Assembly: GCA_022036555.1 (NCBI GenBank)
Contig: CM039140.1
Coordinates: forward strand, 4,925,943-4,989,942
Direction: 5' to 3'
From: Microstegium vimineum
Lineage: Eukaryota > Streptophyta > Magnoliopsida > Poales > Poaceae
Length of the DNA: 64,000 bases
Shown: positions 34,490-45,978 of the stretch, in pieces
Numbering within the stretch: position 1 is the stretch's first letter
How the letters are laid out: each line of letters starts with the position of its first letter
Notes under the pieces: model-generated
The model's input: the letters and a program-made list of their open reading frames with translations, nothing else
The model's database searches: none
Told to the model about the DNA's origin: nothing
Program-made: the position numbers and the translations under genes

Positions 34490-36179
34490 CTAGTCGTCTA
34501 GCTTGATGAAGCGTTTGCGCCAGGCGACATGAGTGCCCAAGTTGTGAACTAGACGCGGCCTATCTTCCTCCACTGGGAAATCAATATGTATCTTATTGTA
34601 CTTCTTGTCCAATATCTTATCAATGCTGACCCTGGCATACCCGAGTGGCACTGGCTTGCCATGAATGACGTTCTCTCCTATAGGAAATGCTTGTCCGACC
34701 GCCACCTTGTCTTTGGTCCACTGCTAGAGGATGTACAACCCGACATTCACAGGTTCTGTGATGTCGTCCACCGGATGAGGAGCATTGACCTCTTCTTCGT
34801 CAGGCATAGGGGTTGAGCCACAGCTACTGCGGCCCTTGCCGGGCACTGGGCTATTCAAAACCGGGACTGCATGCGGCCCTTGACTCGAACACATGGATTG
34901 CATAGCGCTCGCCACCTGAGCAGCTATCCGTGCTTCAATGCTCTGTTCTAGCTCCTGTCGCATCCTTTGGAACTCCTCTTCTCTTTGCGTTCTAGCCCTT
35001 GCCCGGCCCCTATAGGAAGCAGATTCACTTTCAAATGCTTTCTCCCAAGGAATTACCCCGGCTCCTCTAGTGCGACCGGGGTGCTCCTTGTTTCCAAGTG
35101 CTTGCGTGAGCACGTCATTTTCTCTATCCAACCTGCGGGCCCCTCTATGCACTTCCTCAGTGATCGTGGAAATCTTCTGGAGGAGATCGGTGACGGGTTC
35201 AGTCCTGGCGGAAAGGCTCCCGTCAGGATTGTATTGTGCCCCCCTTGCGAGTAGGTAGTTCACTGATCTGGGCTGCCAATCGCTTGTCTGAGGCATAACG
35301 CCGCTCTGCTCTAGTGCTTCGACTTGGGCATCCCAATCCAGAATCTTCCTTACATACCCACGCGATCCTAGGCGGTGAGGATTATTTGACCTAAGCGAGT
35401 TTGCTTTGTTTCTTTCGCTTGATGCCTTGGCCTCATCAGATAGCTTGTAAGCCTTGAACTCCTCCCAGAAGTCCCTCTGCTTGCTGAATTCACCTCCTGC
35501 AAAATTCGGTTCTTTTTCCTCCTTGATGAGCTTGTGCAACTTTCCCTTGAAATTCTTGAAGGAGTGACCCATGGTTTCCTTGGCCTTCTTCTTGATTGTC
35601 GCTTCATCACAATCATTAGGGAAAGTGAAATACCCTCTGAGCTTGTTCCAAACTAGTTCCTTCTCAACTTCTGGAACCCTCCACGGGTCTTGCTCACTTC
35701 CATTCCACTTCCTGTATTTGATCGGGATGAAGTCCCTTACAAGTGCCCCGATGGTACTCTTGTATGGGCCCAATGCTTGAAGTGGCTCCACCGGCTCCCC
35801 TAGTTGATCGAACTGAGAGATGTGCCAGTGTCTAGTTGTCTGAGGGAGCTTTGTTGCACCATGCTTAGTCCTTCTGGAACTCTCACCAGTACTTGGACCT
35901 TCCGGCGGAACCTGCTTCAAAATTTATAAATAAGTCCCCATCAAACTTTTATGACTATATCTACCATGTTTTAGGTATGACCTAAGTTATTACCTCGTCT
36001 CCTTGGCCCTCTTCTAGGTTTAGCATATGGGTAGGGCTCCAAGGTCTTTGATCCCCTTGCTGGTTGTCATCGGCTTCTTGGTCATGTTTAGCACCGCCAC
36101 CACTAGTTCCTTGGTCATCGGCTTCGGTCGCAGGGCGACGGGTGGTGAATCGGCGCTTAATTGTCATGTTTCTGGACAT
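34490..36179 (-). CDS. CACTA TNPA/Ptta-En-Spm type protein, first part of second gene
   Basis: A first exon (36179 to about 35990, MSRNMTIKRRFTTRRPATE) is followed by 35920..34724 with DNA-binding-like Ptta/En/Spm plant transposase features: RKWNGSEQDPWRVPEVEKEL, LRGYFTFPNDCDEA and FWEEFKAYKLSDEA. A Glu/Arg-rich coiled-coil-like stretch follows. 34705..34490 continues with VGQAFPIGENVIHGKPVP and YARVSIDKILDKKYN, a segment that usually precedes the Ulp1 domain in grass CACTA second genes. In En/Spm the second protein binds the subterminal repeats; here that role is inferred by position. The region 34480-34190 encodes low-complexity sequence. Confidence 0.7.
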
Positions 36180-36215
36180 GAATTTCGATTATTGGTATTA
36201 GCTCATAGGTAGATA

Positions 36216-38028
36216 GATAGACTCTATATCTCTCTATCTCTCTATATCTCTCTATATCTCTCTATCTCTCTATATCTCTATATCTCTCTATCTCTCTATA
36301 TCTCTCTATCTCTCTATATCTATCTAAAAATTTGAATAGAAGTTGAAAATATTCCAAAATAGACAAGTATATAGAGATTAGTCACAATATAAAGCCATAG
36401 ACAAGTATATAGAGATTAGTCACAATATAAAGCCATAGCCAAAATCTTCCAAAATATTCCACTAATCTATATCTCTAAGTCATGCTATCTCTCTATCTCT
36501 CTATCTATAAAGCCATAGGTACAAGTCACAATATAAAGCAATGTATATATGATATAAAATTTTGCCATCTATCTATAAGTCATGCTATACATCTATCTCT
36601 CTATATCTCTATCTCTCTACATGTCTATCTCTCTCATAATAAGAATTATACAAGGATGATACAACATGTCCACAAAATGTGCCTCCACAAAATCTAGATA
36701 AGTATATAGACAAGTATATAGATTAGTCATCTATCGAAAGCCATGTATCTCTATCTACATCTCTAATCATTCTCTCCTTCTCCTTCTCCTTCTCTGTGGT
36801 TCTCTCTCTCTATCTTTCTCTATCTCTATCTCTATCCCCCTCCTTCCTCCCTATCTCCATGACCAGCAAGACTCCAAGCTCTCTATCTCCCTCCTTCCTC
36901 CCTATCTCCATGAAAGCAAGCAAAAGCACTCTGAATCCCATGTAGACATTTCATCGAACACTTTCGGTTCGTGGACATGGAGCTCACCACGTGGAGGTTT
37001 GTGCCGGTTTCCGAGCTCCTGCAGGGCAGGGATTCCGAGCTCTTGCACTGGCTTCGAGCGTCGACGTGCTCGGGTGTCCTTCTTGGTGGCGGCGTGCACC
37101 GGCGGCGGCGAACACCGGCTCCTGCGTGCACCGGCAGCATCCAATGGCGGGCTGGAGCGGCGGTGAGGCTGGAGCGGTGGCGTGAGGTTGGAGCGACGAC
37201 GTGTGCTCCTGCGGCGGCGGCGTGTGCTCCTGCCGGCGGCAAGTGCTCCTACGGCGGCGTGTACTCCTGCGGCGGTGGCAAGTGCTCCTCGGGCTGGAGT
37301 CTGAAATGGCTAAGTGTGGAAGGGCGCGAGTCTGAAAATTTCAGACCGCGCCCTTTCCCTATATACTCGGTCAGATCACTGTCGGTTCTTGTTACAAACC
37401 GGCAGTGATGTACCATATCACTACCGGTTTGTAACAGGAACCGGCAGTGATGAGGGCACATCCGTGCCGGTTGTTAGGAACCGGCAGTGATAGGTGGGTC
37501 ATCACTGCCGGTTTGTAATAAGAACCGACAGTGATAGGGGACATCACTGCCGGTTCCTTACAAACCGACAGTGATTGTTATTTTTTTTTAAAATTTTCCC
37601 TTTGCTTTAGAATTCAAATTACTCTTGATTTTTTACTAAAATTTGAAAAACTCTAAACATAGAAGTTGCATAATTTTTAATTCTCTACAACTTTTGCTGA
37701 AGTAGCATATTCAAATTCTTTATAGTTTTTGAATTCCCTTTTGAATTTAAATAAGGGTTTAAAATTCAATTACCCCCTTTGTAATTACTCCAAAAATTTG
37801 AATAGAAGTTGAAAATCTTCCAACATAGCTTTTGCTAGTTTTGAGGAGCTCTACATTATTGCTTATACACTCAAGGTCTAATTCTTTATAGTTTTGGAAT
37901 CCCTTTTGACATGGCATACATCAATCAACAACGTGGTACAACTCAACAATCTCTAGAACTCCATATGATCTCAAATTACTAAAACAACATTTCATTAAGG
38001 ATTACATAGTTTATGATACTCTAACAAT
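36216..38028. other. Region between the two CACTA genes: microsatellite, GC-rich stretch and internal repeat array
   Basis: It holds a TCTCTA-type microsatellite (about 36222-36323). A 38-bp tandem duplication starting gacaagtatatagagatta lies at about 36362-36437. A GC-rich stretch lies at 36980-37310, possibly a promoter or leader. An array of the subterminal repeat lies at about 37375-37575. I see no separate gene. Confidence 0.6.
37375..37575. repeat. Internal array of the CACTA subterminal motif
   Basis: About eight copies of CCGGCAGTGAT-like units in both orientations, matching those at the element ends. They lie 4.6 kb from the nearer end, an unexpected position. Confidence 0.85.
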
Positions 38029-41000
38029 TCACGGTGCAGGCACGATGATGGCCTCATCATGATCACTCCGGAGGTAAGCAGGTTCGTCACCCTCTTCAAG
38101 GACATGTAGGGTAACGTCCGCCCCAAAAGGAGCCATTTCTTCATAACCTTTGTACTCTTCTTCGTCTGTCACTCCGTCGACATCTACAATCTTCCTTTCG
38201 CCTTGCAATACTACATGTCATATTCCATTTGTATTGTTATCCCTTGCATAGAAGATTTGCAAAACATCCTTTGCAAGGACGAAGGGGTCATCTCTGTATG
38301 CGGTCTTGGATAGATCAATGGTAGTGAACCCATCCTTGTCGGTGTTGATTTCATTCAGCCAGACCCACAGACAATGGAAAAGAGCAACTTTCAACTGATG
38401 TCCATAGTCTAGCTCCCATATCTCATCTATGAAACCATAGTATGTTGACACCACCGTGCCGTACTCATCGTGGGCGTCGAAACGAACACCACTGTTTTGG
38501 TTCGTGCTCTTTCCGTCCTGTTTTTTTGTGTTAAATGTAAAACCATTTATTTGATATCCTTTGTACCTCATTAGCGTAGTCGAAGGTCCGGGGGCTAAGA
38601 GATCTAGCTGACATCCCGTCACCTTTCCTAGCCTTTGGCGTCGAAACCAGTCACCGAATTCCTCCTTATGTTTTTTCTCAAGCCAAGCCTGTGACCTCCC
38701 TATGTGCTTAATTTGCAGAAACTGCTTGTGCTCATCAATGTATGCCATCACACCGTCGGCCTGCTGGAGAACAATGAAGTGTGCTTGTCTGAAGGAGACG
38801 ACTTCGTCCATTTTGACAGCTTTCTCACCTATTGTTCCTTTGCCCCCTAGTCTTCCATCGTGATGAGATACTGGAACTCCAACCCGCTTGATGTCCAGAT
38901 AATATGTGGAGAACTCAATAGCCTCCTCTATTGACCATCCTTCTACCATGCTCCCTTCTAGTCTGAATTTATTCCTAACATACCGCCTGAAAACTTTCAT
39001 CAGCCTCTCGAAAGGAAACATCTGGTGTAGGTACATTGGGCCAAGGGATTTTATTTGATCCACAAGATGAACAAGTAGATGCATTGAAATGTTGAAGTAA
39101 GTCGGTGGGAAATGCATCTCAAGCCTGCATATAATCTCGGCTATCTTCTACTTCAGGTGGTCTAACCTGCCCACTTCAATGACCTTTTCAGAGATCGCGT
39201 TGAAGAACGAACACAACTTTATGATTGGAGCGTGGACCTTGTCAGGGAGGATACCTCGCAGGGCAACTGGGAGCAGCTGAGTCATTATGACATGACAGTC
39301 ATGGGCCTTCATAGAACCATAGTTAAACTTAAGTTCTCTCATGTTAACTAGCCTCTTCGGGTTCCCACAATAGCCACTCGGTACTTTGAGATCATTGAAG
39401 AAAGAAATAAGCATTTCTTTTTCCTCCTTTTTCAGTGTCCATGATGCCACCGGAAGTTTCAAGTGGCCATTCTCAAGAGTTACTGGGTGTAACTCCTTCC
39501 TGAGGCCCAGGTGTTGCATGTCCAAGTGTGTCGCGAGAGAATCCTTGCTTGTTCCCCCGGTGTTCATCAACGTGTTAAGTGTGTTACCGCACACGTTTTT
39601 AGTTATGTGCATTGGATCAAGACAGTGAATACACTCAAAGTGGCCAATAAGGTAGTTTCTAGAAGATTGATTTTTTCTTCCAGATACTATCGGTTGGCGC
39701 TGCTACTGCCCCGTCCCCCTTCCCAAGGATAACATTTGTGAGTTTGCTTAATTGTTGAAGCATCTGTTTCCCGTCTCGATACTTTGGAGGTCCACATTTC
39801 TCAGTAGTCCCATTAAAATCTTTTGTATTCCTACGGTAAGGGTGATCACGACGTAGGAACCTACGGTGTCCCATGTAGACCATCTTCCTGTTTTCTGGTA
39901 GATGTGTAGCATTAGTCTCGTCCAAGCACTCGACACACCCAGTGTATCCTTTTGTCTTCTCTCCAGACAAGGAACCTCGCCCTGGTAGGTCGGTGATTGT
40001 AGCGATAAGTACAGCCTTTACCGTGACATGTTCTTTCTTGTACTCATCCCAAACATCCTTCACACCCGTCTTCCACATCTGTAGTAGTTCATCGATCACT
40101 GGTTCTAGAAGCACATCAATATCATTACCAGGTTGTTTTGGTCCTTGGATTAGTAATGGCATCTGGACGTATGACCGTTTCATACAAAGCCAGGGTGGAA
40201 GGTTGTATATACATAGCGTCACTGGCCAAGTGCTATGATTGGTTCTCACCTGGTCAAACGGGTTCATCCCATCCGTGCTCAAAGCAAACCACAGATGTCT
40301 TACCTCTCCACCGATGTTCTTATAGAACATAGTGTTGATAGTCCTCCAGTCCGACCCATCGGCGGGGTGTCTCATCATTGAATCTTTCTTTCGCTCTTCG
40401 CCGTGCCAACGCAACAACTTGGCTGACTTCTCATTTGCAAACAACCTATGCACTCGTGGAGCTATAGAAAAATACCACACGGACTTTACTGGCCCTCCTC
40501 TAGTCTTGCTTCCATTTGGGACACGCATCCAAGTCTTTGTATTTCTCTCCACGGTACAATATGTAGTCGTTGGAACACGCGTGGATTTTCTCAACCTCGA
40601 GGCCAATTGGGCAAATCATTTTCTTCGCAAGGTAAGTCTTTTCTGCTAACTTGGCCTCCGGGAACAGTTTATGTAGTATAACTAACAAGTTATCGAAGCC
40701 TTTATCACTCAACCCATTTGTTGATTTGAACTCCAATAGCATGATGTTGGCTTCCAGTTTGCTTATTGGGCAGCCCAGAAACAATGGTGTTTTCGCATCC
40801 TTTCTCATCATCTCTAGTTTTTTCAACTGTGAAGCACTAAGGAATCCCCCATACACATCATGTAGAAGCTGTGAAATACCATCATTTTCCTCAGTGTCGT
40901 CAGCTAATGTATTCACAAACACATCATCATTGATAGGCACATCTTCTGTGTAATCATGAACATGCAATAATGCTACACTAGGCATGAGCACATCATCATT

Positions 41001-41246
41001 AACATTTTGACCAACCTCCCCATGCAAAGTCCAAATCGTGTAGTTTCTCATGAACCCCCTTGTGATCAAGTGCAAACGTATATGCTCCACGTCGCCCCAT
41101 TTTCTCGTATTCTTGCAGTCTTTGCATGGACATAATACAAGATGTGAGTCCCCAACATTGACTCTAACTCGCTTGATGAAATCGTCGATGCCCGTCAAGT
41201 ACCGTGGGTCTGTATGTGACAGATCGTACATCCACCCTCGATCCAT
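38029..41246 (-). pseudogene. CACTA TNP2-like transposase, degenerate
   Basis: From Met 41246 (MDRGWMYDLSHTDPRYL) comes a transposase-associated domain with CPCKDCKNTRKW. The TNP2 core is in 40606..39659, with LWFALSTDGMNPFDQ, WPVTLCIYNLPPWLC and GYTGCVECLDET. 39612..39148 has the KMKAHDCHVIMTQLLPVALR-type block, here MKAHDCHVIMTQLLPV. 39117..38218 adds the DUF4218 region (EGSMVEGWSIEEAIEFS) and the DUF4216 region (FDAHDEYGTVVSTYYG). The frame then continues after a stop (GGA ATA TGA, Trp expected) to 38029. A frame change near 40500 also removes part of the usual Cys-rich segment. Introns are likely between blocks. The protein would have cut the CACTA ends. Confidence 0.85.
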
Positions 41247-42204
41247 GTTTGCACTGATAAAATAAGATGGGCAGAGCAGAGGAAACATAGGAACATATTA
41301 ATAGAAGCATTTTTGAACAATATTCTTCGATATAATTTGAATTTGGTCGCGCTATAAAAATAAAGAGAACAAATAGATAACAATGGAAGCATAGAGTATT
41401 AAATGTAAGTATTAAATATATGCATGGAGTATTAAATCTAAGTAATAAATACTGAATCTATTCCACATCCCATCATATCTTTCATGCATGTATTGAGTAT
41501 TAAATGTAAATAATAAATATAACTAATTACAATTTTTATCCATAATTTTCGAGACGAATCTTTCGAACCTAGCTACACAATGATTATACAATAATTACCC
41601 AATAAAAACAAAGTGCTACAATTTTTCTAAATAATTTTTGATCTAAAAGCTACAAAAAATTGACACAAATTGCAACATCCCTGTTCTTGATCATGAAAAC
41701 TAGCATAACTCTAACACAAATTGACACAATGTAAACCAACAATTCTAAAGAATTATGCTTGTTACTAACCAAGAGCAAGAAGATATGAGGATCCAAGAGT
41801 GAAGAGAAGCCAACAATGGAGATCAAGAAATCCACCAGCCGCAACAATGGAGAGATGGAGCTCCTCACACACTGTTCTGCACCATTGGAATAGAGGAGGG
41901 AGAGGAGATCGAAGCTTTATAGTGTACACAACTTCACTGCCGGTTGGAGCCACGAACCGGCAGTGAAACACCACATCACTGCCGGTTGGTGGCTTGAACC
42001 GGCAGTGATAGGACCGAGAGGCATCACTGCCGGTTCAAGCCACGAATCGGCAGTGATGTAGTGTTTCACTGCCGGTTCAGCCTCTGCCCCCAATAATTGG
42101 GGGTCTGTCAGAGGAAGAATCGGCAGTGAAGGGGCATCACTGCCGGTCCAAACAAAACCGGCAGTGATGGGCCGGCAGTGATTGCCGATTTTGTAGTAGT
42201 GCCA

Positions 42205-42726
42205 TTGGATAAACAACAGTTCCAGTAGATAATAACTGCAGTTCATTGTGATGCCAGAGTGATAGAGAGAGGTAGAACACCGACCAAAGGAGTCGACGGG
42301 AGGTGCAGTAGCGGTGGCGGCGCCGGTAGGGTTGGTGCTGGTCGAGCCACTGCCCGTCAAGGTCGTCGGCGTAGGCTGCTCCTCCACACGTGCAGCGTTC
42401 ATCGTCACAGTCGCGTCTGCGGTAGTAGCCGCCTGCATCCGGGTGCTCGCCGGCGTCGGTGGAACTTTCCGTCACTGGCAGCGCCCCTCAGATCGGATTA
42501 GGGTTAGAGTGTCGGTGGGGTTTTTGGCGGCTCAGGTGAACCTCGTACCTCGTACTTCGTACTTCGTACCTCGTACTTCGTACTGAGTGCCCCGGCCCCC
42601 ACCTCATCTATATAGCGTTGTACGATGGGGGCCCACCAACCACAAGGTTGGGCGCCCCTGTTCAAAGCACAGATCTAAGACCCGTTAGGTCGTTGGGCCT
42701 AAACGGTGGGAGATCTAATTCCAACA
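42205..42726 (-). repeat. Copia 5' LTR, outer fragment
   Basis: This continues the LTR fragment that stops at 32195, and ends TTCCAACA next to the CTCTC duplication (42727-42731). Confidence 0.93.
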
Positions 42727-42820
42727 CTCTCGTGTTGGGGCCCGGCCGGTGGTCGACGAACGCTCCGGGCGCCGGCGACGGGACGCCGCGTGGTCCTGCT
42801 GCTCCAAGGCCACCTCTCCC

Positions 42821-43397
42821 CAGGATTTTTGTTGCCGACCGGTGGCCGGTAACCGCCGGCGAGCGGACGATCGGTAACCGCGGTAACCGGTCCAAACCGG
42901 GCCCAAACCGAACGGTTCGCATTTTGAATTCAAACGGCGTAGTTCAAACGGTTTGGGGTCGGTAACCGGTCGGTTAGGGCCGGTTACCGACGGTATCGCC
43001 CCAAACCAAATTTCAAATTTGAAAAAAAAATCGAAAATGCTGAAAAAATTCCTAAAAATAGTTCATGATTTATAGAGTCGAATGGTGTACAAATTTTTCA
43101 AATTGGAGTTCGTTTGCTATTTATTTTGACGCGTACAAGTTTGAAAAAAAATAGAAAAGATCCTTTTTTTTTCAAACTTGTACACGTCAAAATAAATAGC
43201 AAACGAACTCCAATTTGAAAAATTTGTACACCATTCGACTCTATAAATCATGAACTATTTTTAGGAATTTTTTCAGCATTTTCGATTTTTTTTTTAAATT
43301 TAAAATTTAAATTCAAACCGGTACCGAAACCGAACCGGTCCCGACCGGTTTGTCGGTAACCGACCGGTTACCTAACCGAACGGTAAGAAAAACGCTG
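42821..43397. mobile_element. hAT-type fold-back MITE with a 130-bp nearly perfect internal palindrome
   Basis: The ends CAGGATTTTTGTTGCCG and, reversed, CAGCGTTTTTCTTACCG form TIRs starting CAG. The 8-bp CCTCTCCC flanks both ends (42813-42820 and 43398-43405), as for hAT elements. GGTAACCG/CGGTTACC motifs are clustered near both ends. The centre is an inverted repeat with arms at about 43022-43150 and 43164-43293. I noticed one mismatch in the arms (gacgcgtac versus gacgtgtac), and the loop is about 12 bases. Confidence 0.88.
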
Positions 43398-43820
43398 CCT
43401 CTCCCCGCTTCCTCGCGCGCGCGCGGTCTCCAAGACGCATGACGTACGTACGTACGCATGCATGCGTATCAGCTCAGCACCAGCAGGCACAACGCCGATG
43501 CCGAGGCCGAGACGGGGGAGGCACCTGCCCACTCGACCACCGTGACAAGAATGTGTGCTACTCGCCTACTCCAGTTTAGCTGTGCACCATACCACCGGTA
43601 CGTACGTACGGTAACCCTGTGGGCGCGCCGCAGTGAGTCCGATGGAATGTCCGATGTAACTTGGCGATGGTTTTAACCATTAAAAAGCAGGTGCCCTCCA
43701 GCTTGAGATACGTACGTGTTTATGCTAATTAACTAGAGCTGTGATATACCTAACTGATGACATTTTATTTAGATCCAGAACCACATACACATCACCATCA
43801 ACTAAAATATCGCCTAACTA

Positions 43821-43967
43821 CAGTGGCGGATCTAGGATGAAAACAGAGGAGCTAAATAATAAAGATTTAGGATTGGAGTAAGAAATTAATGATAATTTTA
43901 AGACTTAATAACAGTGATTTAGTGAAAAAATCAAGCTTAAGGGGGTCTCCCTTTGGATCCGCCCCTG
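43821..43967. mobile_element. Short hAT-type MITE (CAGTGGCGGATCTAG termini)
   Basis: The left end CAGTGGCGGATCTAG and right end, reversed, CAGGGGCGGATCCA are inverted repeats typical of a very common grass hAT MITE. Flanks CCTAACTA and CCTACCTG fit an aged 8-bp duplication (6 of 8). Confidence 0.7.
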
Positions 43968-44479
43968 CCTACCTGGCCTATCGAGCTAAGGTACATGTAC
44001 TATTAGAAACGGTTTCAACTTCCAAGCTAGGGGGCACAAAATGATCAAGCGGGGGCAAACGGTATATGTACTAGCAGCTAGCTAGAAACGGTTACATGGA
44101 GTAATTTCAGTTTAATAAACTATACAACATATTGCCAACAGAAGAAATAAACCCTGCAGAGAAAAAAAGAGAAGAAAAGAGGTGGGGGACCGGGGGAGGA
44201 TTACTTAATCAAGTTTGATCATTGCATGCAGTCTTTTAGCTACTACAGCCAAAAGGTGGGCATTTCCATTTTTAATTGACAAAGAGATCACAGTTCCCTC
44301 ACTTGCTTACAGAAAGAAAAAACAGTGCACCCCCAAACTTATGGTTTGTGCAGTAAAGGTTAAGTATACTGTGATCTACTAAGGTACGTACTAATTAAGG
44401 TATACACGTCGTCTATTTTAATGAGAAGCAGGGTCAAATTGGATCCGTGAAAAAATCAAGGTACACAAGGGGTGAAGGT

Positions 44480-44660
44480 AAAGTTGGTGCTGCGGATCGA
44501 GTTGCAGTTTTGCAGCAGCAGCTCTGCTGCCGGCCTGCTTTTCCAGGGGATTCGTTTCGTTCCCATTTCTCTTGGCACGCAGTACTCTTTTCGGTTATCT
44601 TTCTTGGCCCGCCCGGCGGCACGGGATGCTTTTTTTGTTACCGAAAGACGACACCGCCGC
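44480..44660. repeat. Dispersed repeat, copy B
   Basis: It shares tttgcagcagcag, tttctcttggc, ttcttggcccgc and taccgaaagacgacaccgcc-like stretches, in order, with 19080-19345. The class is unknown. Confidence 0.35.
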
Positions 44661-45589
44661 GCTTGCAAATACTACTACTCGCTCTCTCCTGGAGATGTAT
44701 ACTTTCTGTTGTACTACTGTTCTCTTTTTGAATTTGCCTTCATGCAAAGTATTAGTAGTAGTACGTACGTACGCACTCCAGCCAGAACAGAATCAAAAAT
44801 GAAAAATGCCACACTTTGCAATTGGGAGTCTATGCTGCCTTGGCGATCAGAAAGAACAAAAAATCTCTCGCTCGGCCTGCTGTCCGGTCTCTCGTGAGAG
44901 GCAGAGGATGCCAGCCAGCTAGTCTCCATTGGCAATTGCTCTGCGCGGCGCTGGCGTCGGCAACGCCGTGACACGTCCCAGCCATATACGTACAGACTAG
45001 TATCATACACCGTCGTCCCTTCGATCCGTGCACCGTGTCCACTGCACCCCTCCTCCTCCTCCTCGCTCCTCGGCAGGGTCGAGCCTGGCCGCTACCCGCG
45101 CCGGCGAGAAGCGCCTAGCTGCTACTACACCGTACCCGCGGTCGGTCGGTCTCCAGCTGGTGCACAAAGCCGTACGTGGTGCGGATCGGAGCAGCCCCGC
45201 CCCGCCCCCAGCACGACACGACGCCCAGCCCGGGATAGGCGACTACCTGGCCGGTGCGTGCCGCCGTGACGGGATCCTTCAATTTGATGGTCTGCATGCA
45301 TGCATGCATGCGCTTTCCAAGCTAGTGTGAACCAAAAGTGCAACTAAACCTGAAAGCACATTCAGGTTCAAGCGATGTATAGATATATATACATCGCTGC
45401 CTTTGCTGAGTTAACACTAGCTACTAGTGTCTACATCTACACAATGATCCAAGATCGACATTCTAGATCTCAGTCGCATCTTCAAATGAAATGCGTGAAA
45501 ACACAGTGTAAATGTATCATCTCACAGATTATGCTTAAGTAAAGGTGTAGATAAACATAACACGCAAACTGGAATATCAAGCGAGGTTG

Positions 45590-45800
45590 GAACGCTGAGT
45601 TTCTCTTCTCCTTTTGCGTCTTTTTTTTTTTGTCTGCTGCTTTGCTTTACGGTTGCGTGAAAGTTCTCTTCTGAACAAATAGCAACTGCCCTCTGCAGCA
45701 GCAGACTGAAGACAGCTGCACCAGGTCTGCAGCCCAGCCCGCCCCGTTTCTCCCACACAGAACGGCGCGTGTTTTCTAACCGAAAGACGATACTGCCCTT
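45590..45800. repeat. Dispersed repeat, copy C
   Basis: It shares ttgcgtgaaagtt, agcaactgccctctg, gcagcagcag and aaccgaaagacgatactgcc with the copy in LTPG intron 1 (19080-19345). It ends about 80 bases before the TATA box of the four-membrane-segment gene. Confidence 0.4.
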
Positions 45801-45876
45801 CGTTGGCAGGACGCACCCCCAGAAGGCAGCGCCAGCGCGTGAGTGTTCACCAATCACCACACCACCCCCGCCTCGC

Positions 45877-45887
45877 AATATATAGAT
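45877..45887 (+). promoter_or_regulatory. Probable TATA box of the unrecognised membrane-protein gene
   Basis: AATATATAGAT lies about 95 bases before the first ATG (45979). No ATG occurs between it and the start, and an in-frame TAG at 45883 excludes an upstream start. Confidence 0.55.
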
Positions 45888-45978
45888 ACCCGCACCGGAC
45901 CGGCGGGGGCCTAAGCCTAAACCCCCGCGCCACACCGCTCCGCCCTCTGCTACCGGACGGCGCTCCTCCCCGTCGGAG

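Larger units (their letters stand above)
32196..42201 (-). mobile_element. CACTA (En/Spm) DNA transposon, 10.0 kb, with Ulp1-like protease
   Basis: The left end CACTACTATAGAAACGGC and right end, reversed, CACTACTACAAAATCGGC are CACTA termini. The 3-bp CCA is duplicated exactly outside (32193-32195 and 42202-42204). Both ends carry subterminal arrays of CCGGCAGTGAT in both orientations (32220-32410 and 41935-42195). Coding order on minus is TNP2 transposase (41.2-38.0 kb), then a TNPA/Ptta-type protein with a Ulp1-type protease (36.2-32.8 kb). A third array of the subterminal repeat lies between the two genes. Confidence 0.95.
25401..42726 (-). mobile_element. Copia LTR retrotransposon (coding on minus), 5' LTR split by a CACTA insertion
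   Basis: Related LTRs lie at 25401..25934 (3' LTR in element orientation) and at 32161..32195 plus 42205..42726 (5' LTR, split by the CACTA element). Both start TGTTAGATT and end TTCCAACA on plus. A 5-bp duplication CTCTC flanks the whole (25396-25400 and 42727-42731). Next to the 3' LTR is a polypurine tract (minus AGGGGGGGAA). Next to the 5' LTR is a primer-binding site of initiator-Met type (minus TGGTATCAAAGCC, plus about 32147-32159). The gag, integrase, RT and RNase H order is that of Copia. The LTRs differ at many sites and the coding region is broken, so it is not recent. Confidence 0.93.
43398..45876. other. Intergenic; one small hAT MITE and a dispersed repeat
   Basis: Apart from the elements listed separately, it holds acgtacgtacg runs and a gcat tetranucleotide run at about 45293-45311. 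I see no convincing coding sequence. Confidence 0.4.

Noticed and set aside
36482..36697. ORF rich in Leu, Ser, Ile and Tyr
   Set aside because: Translation of the TCTCTA microsatellite region between the CACTA genes.
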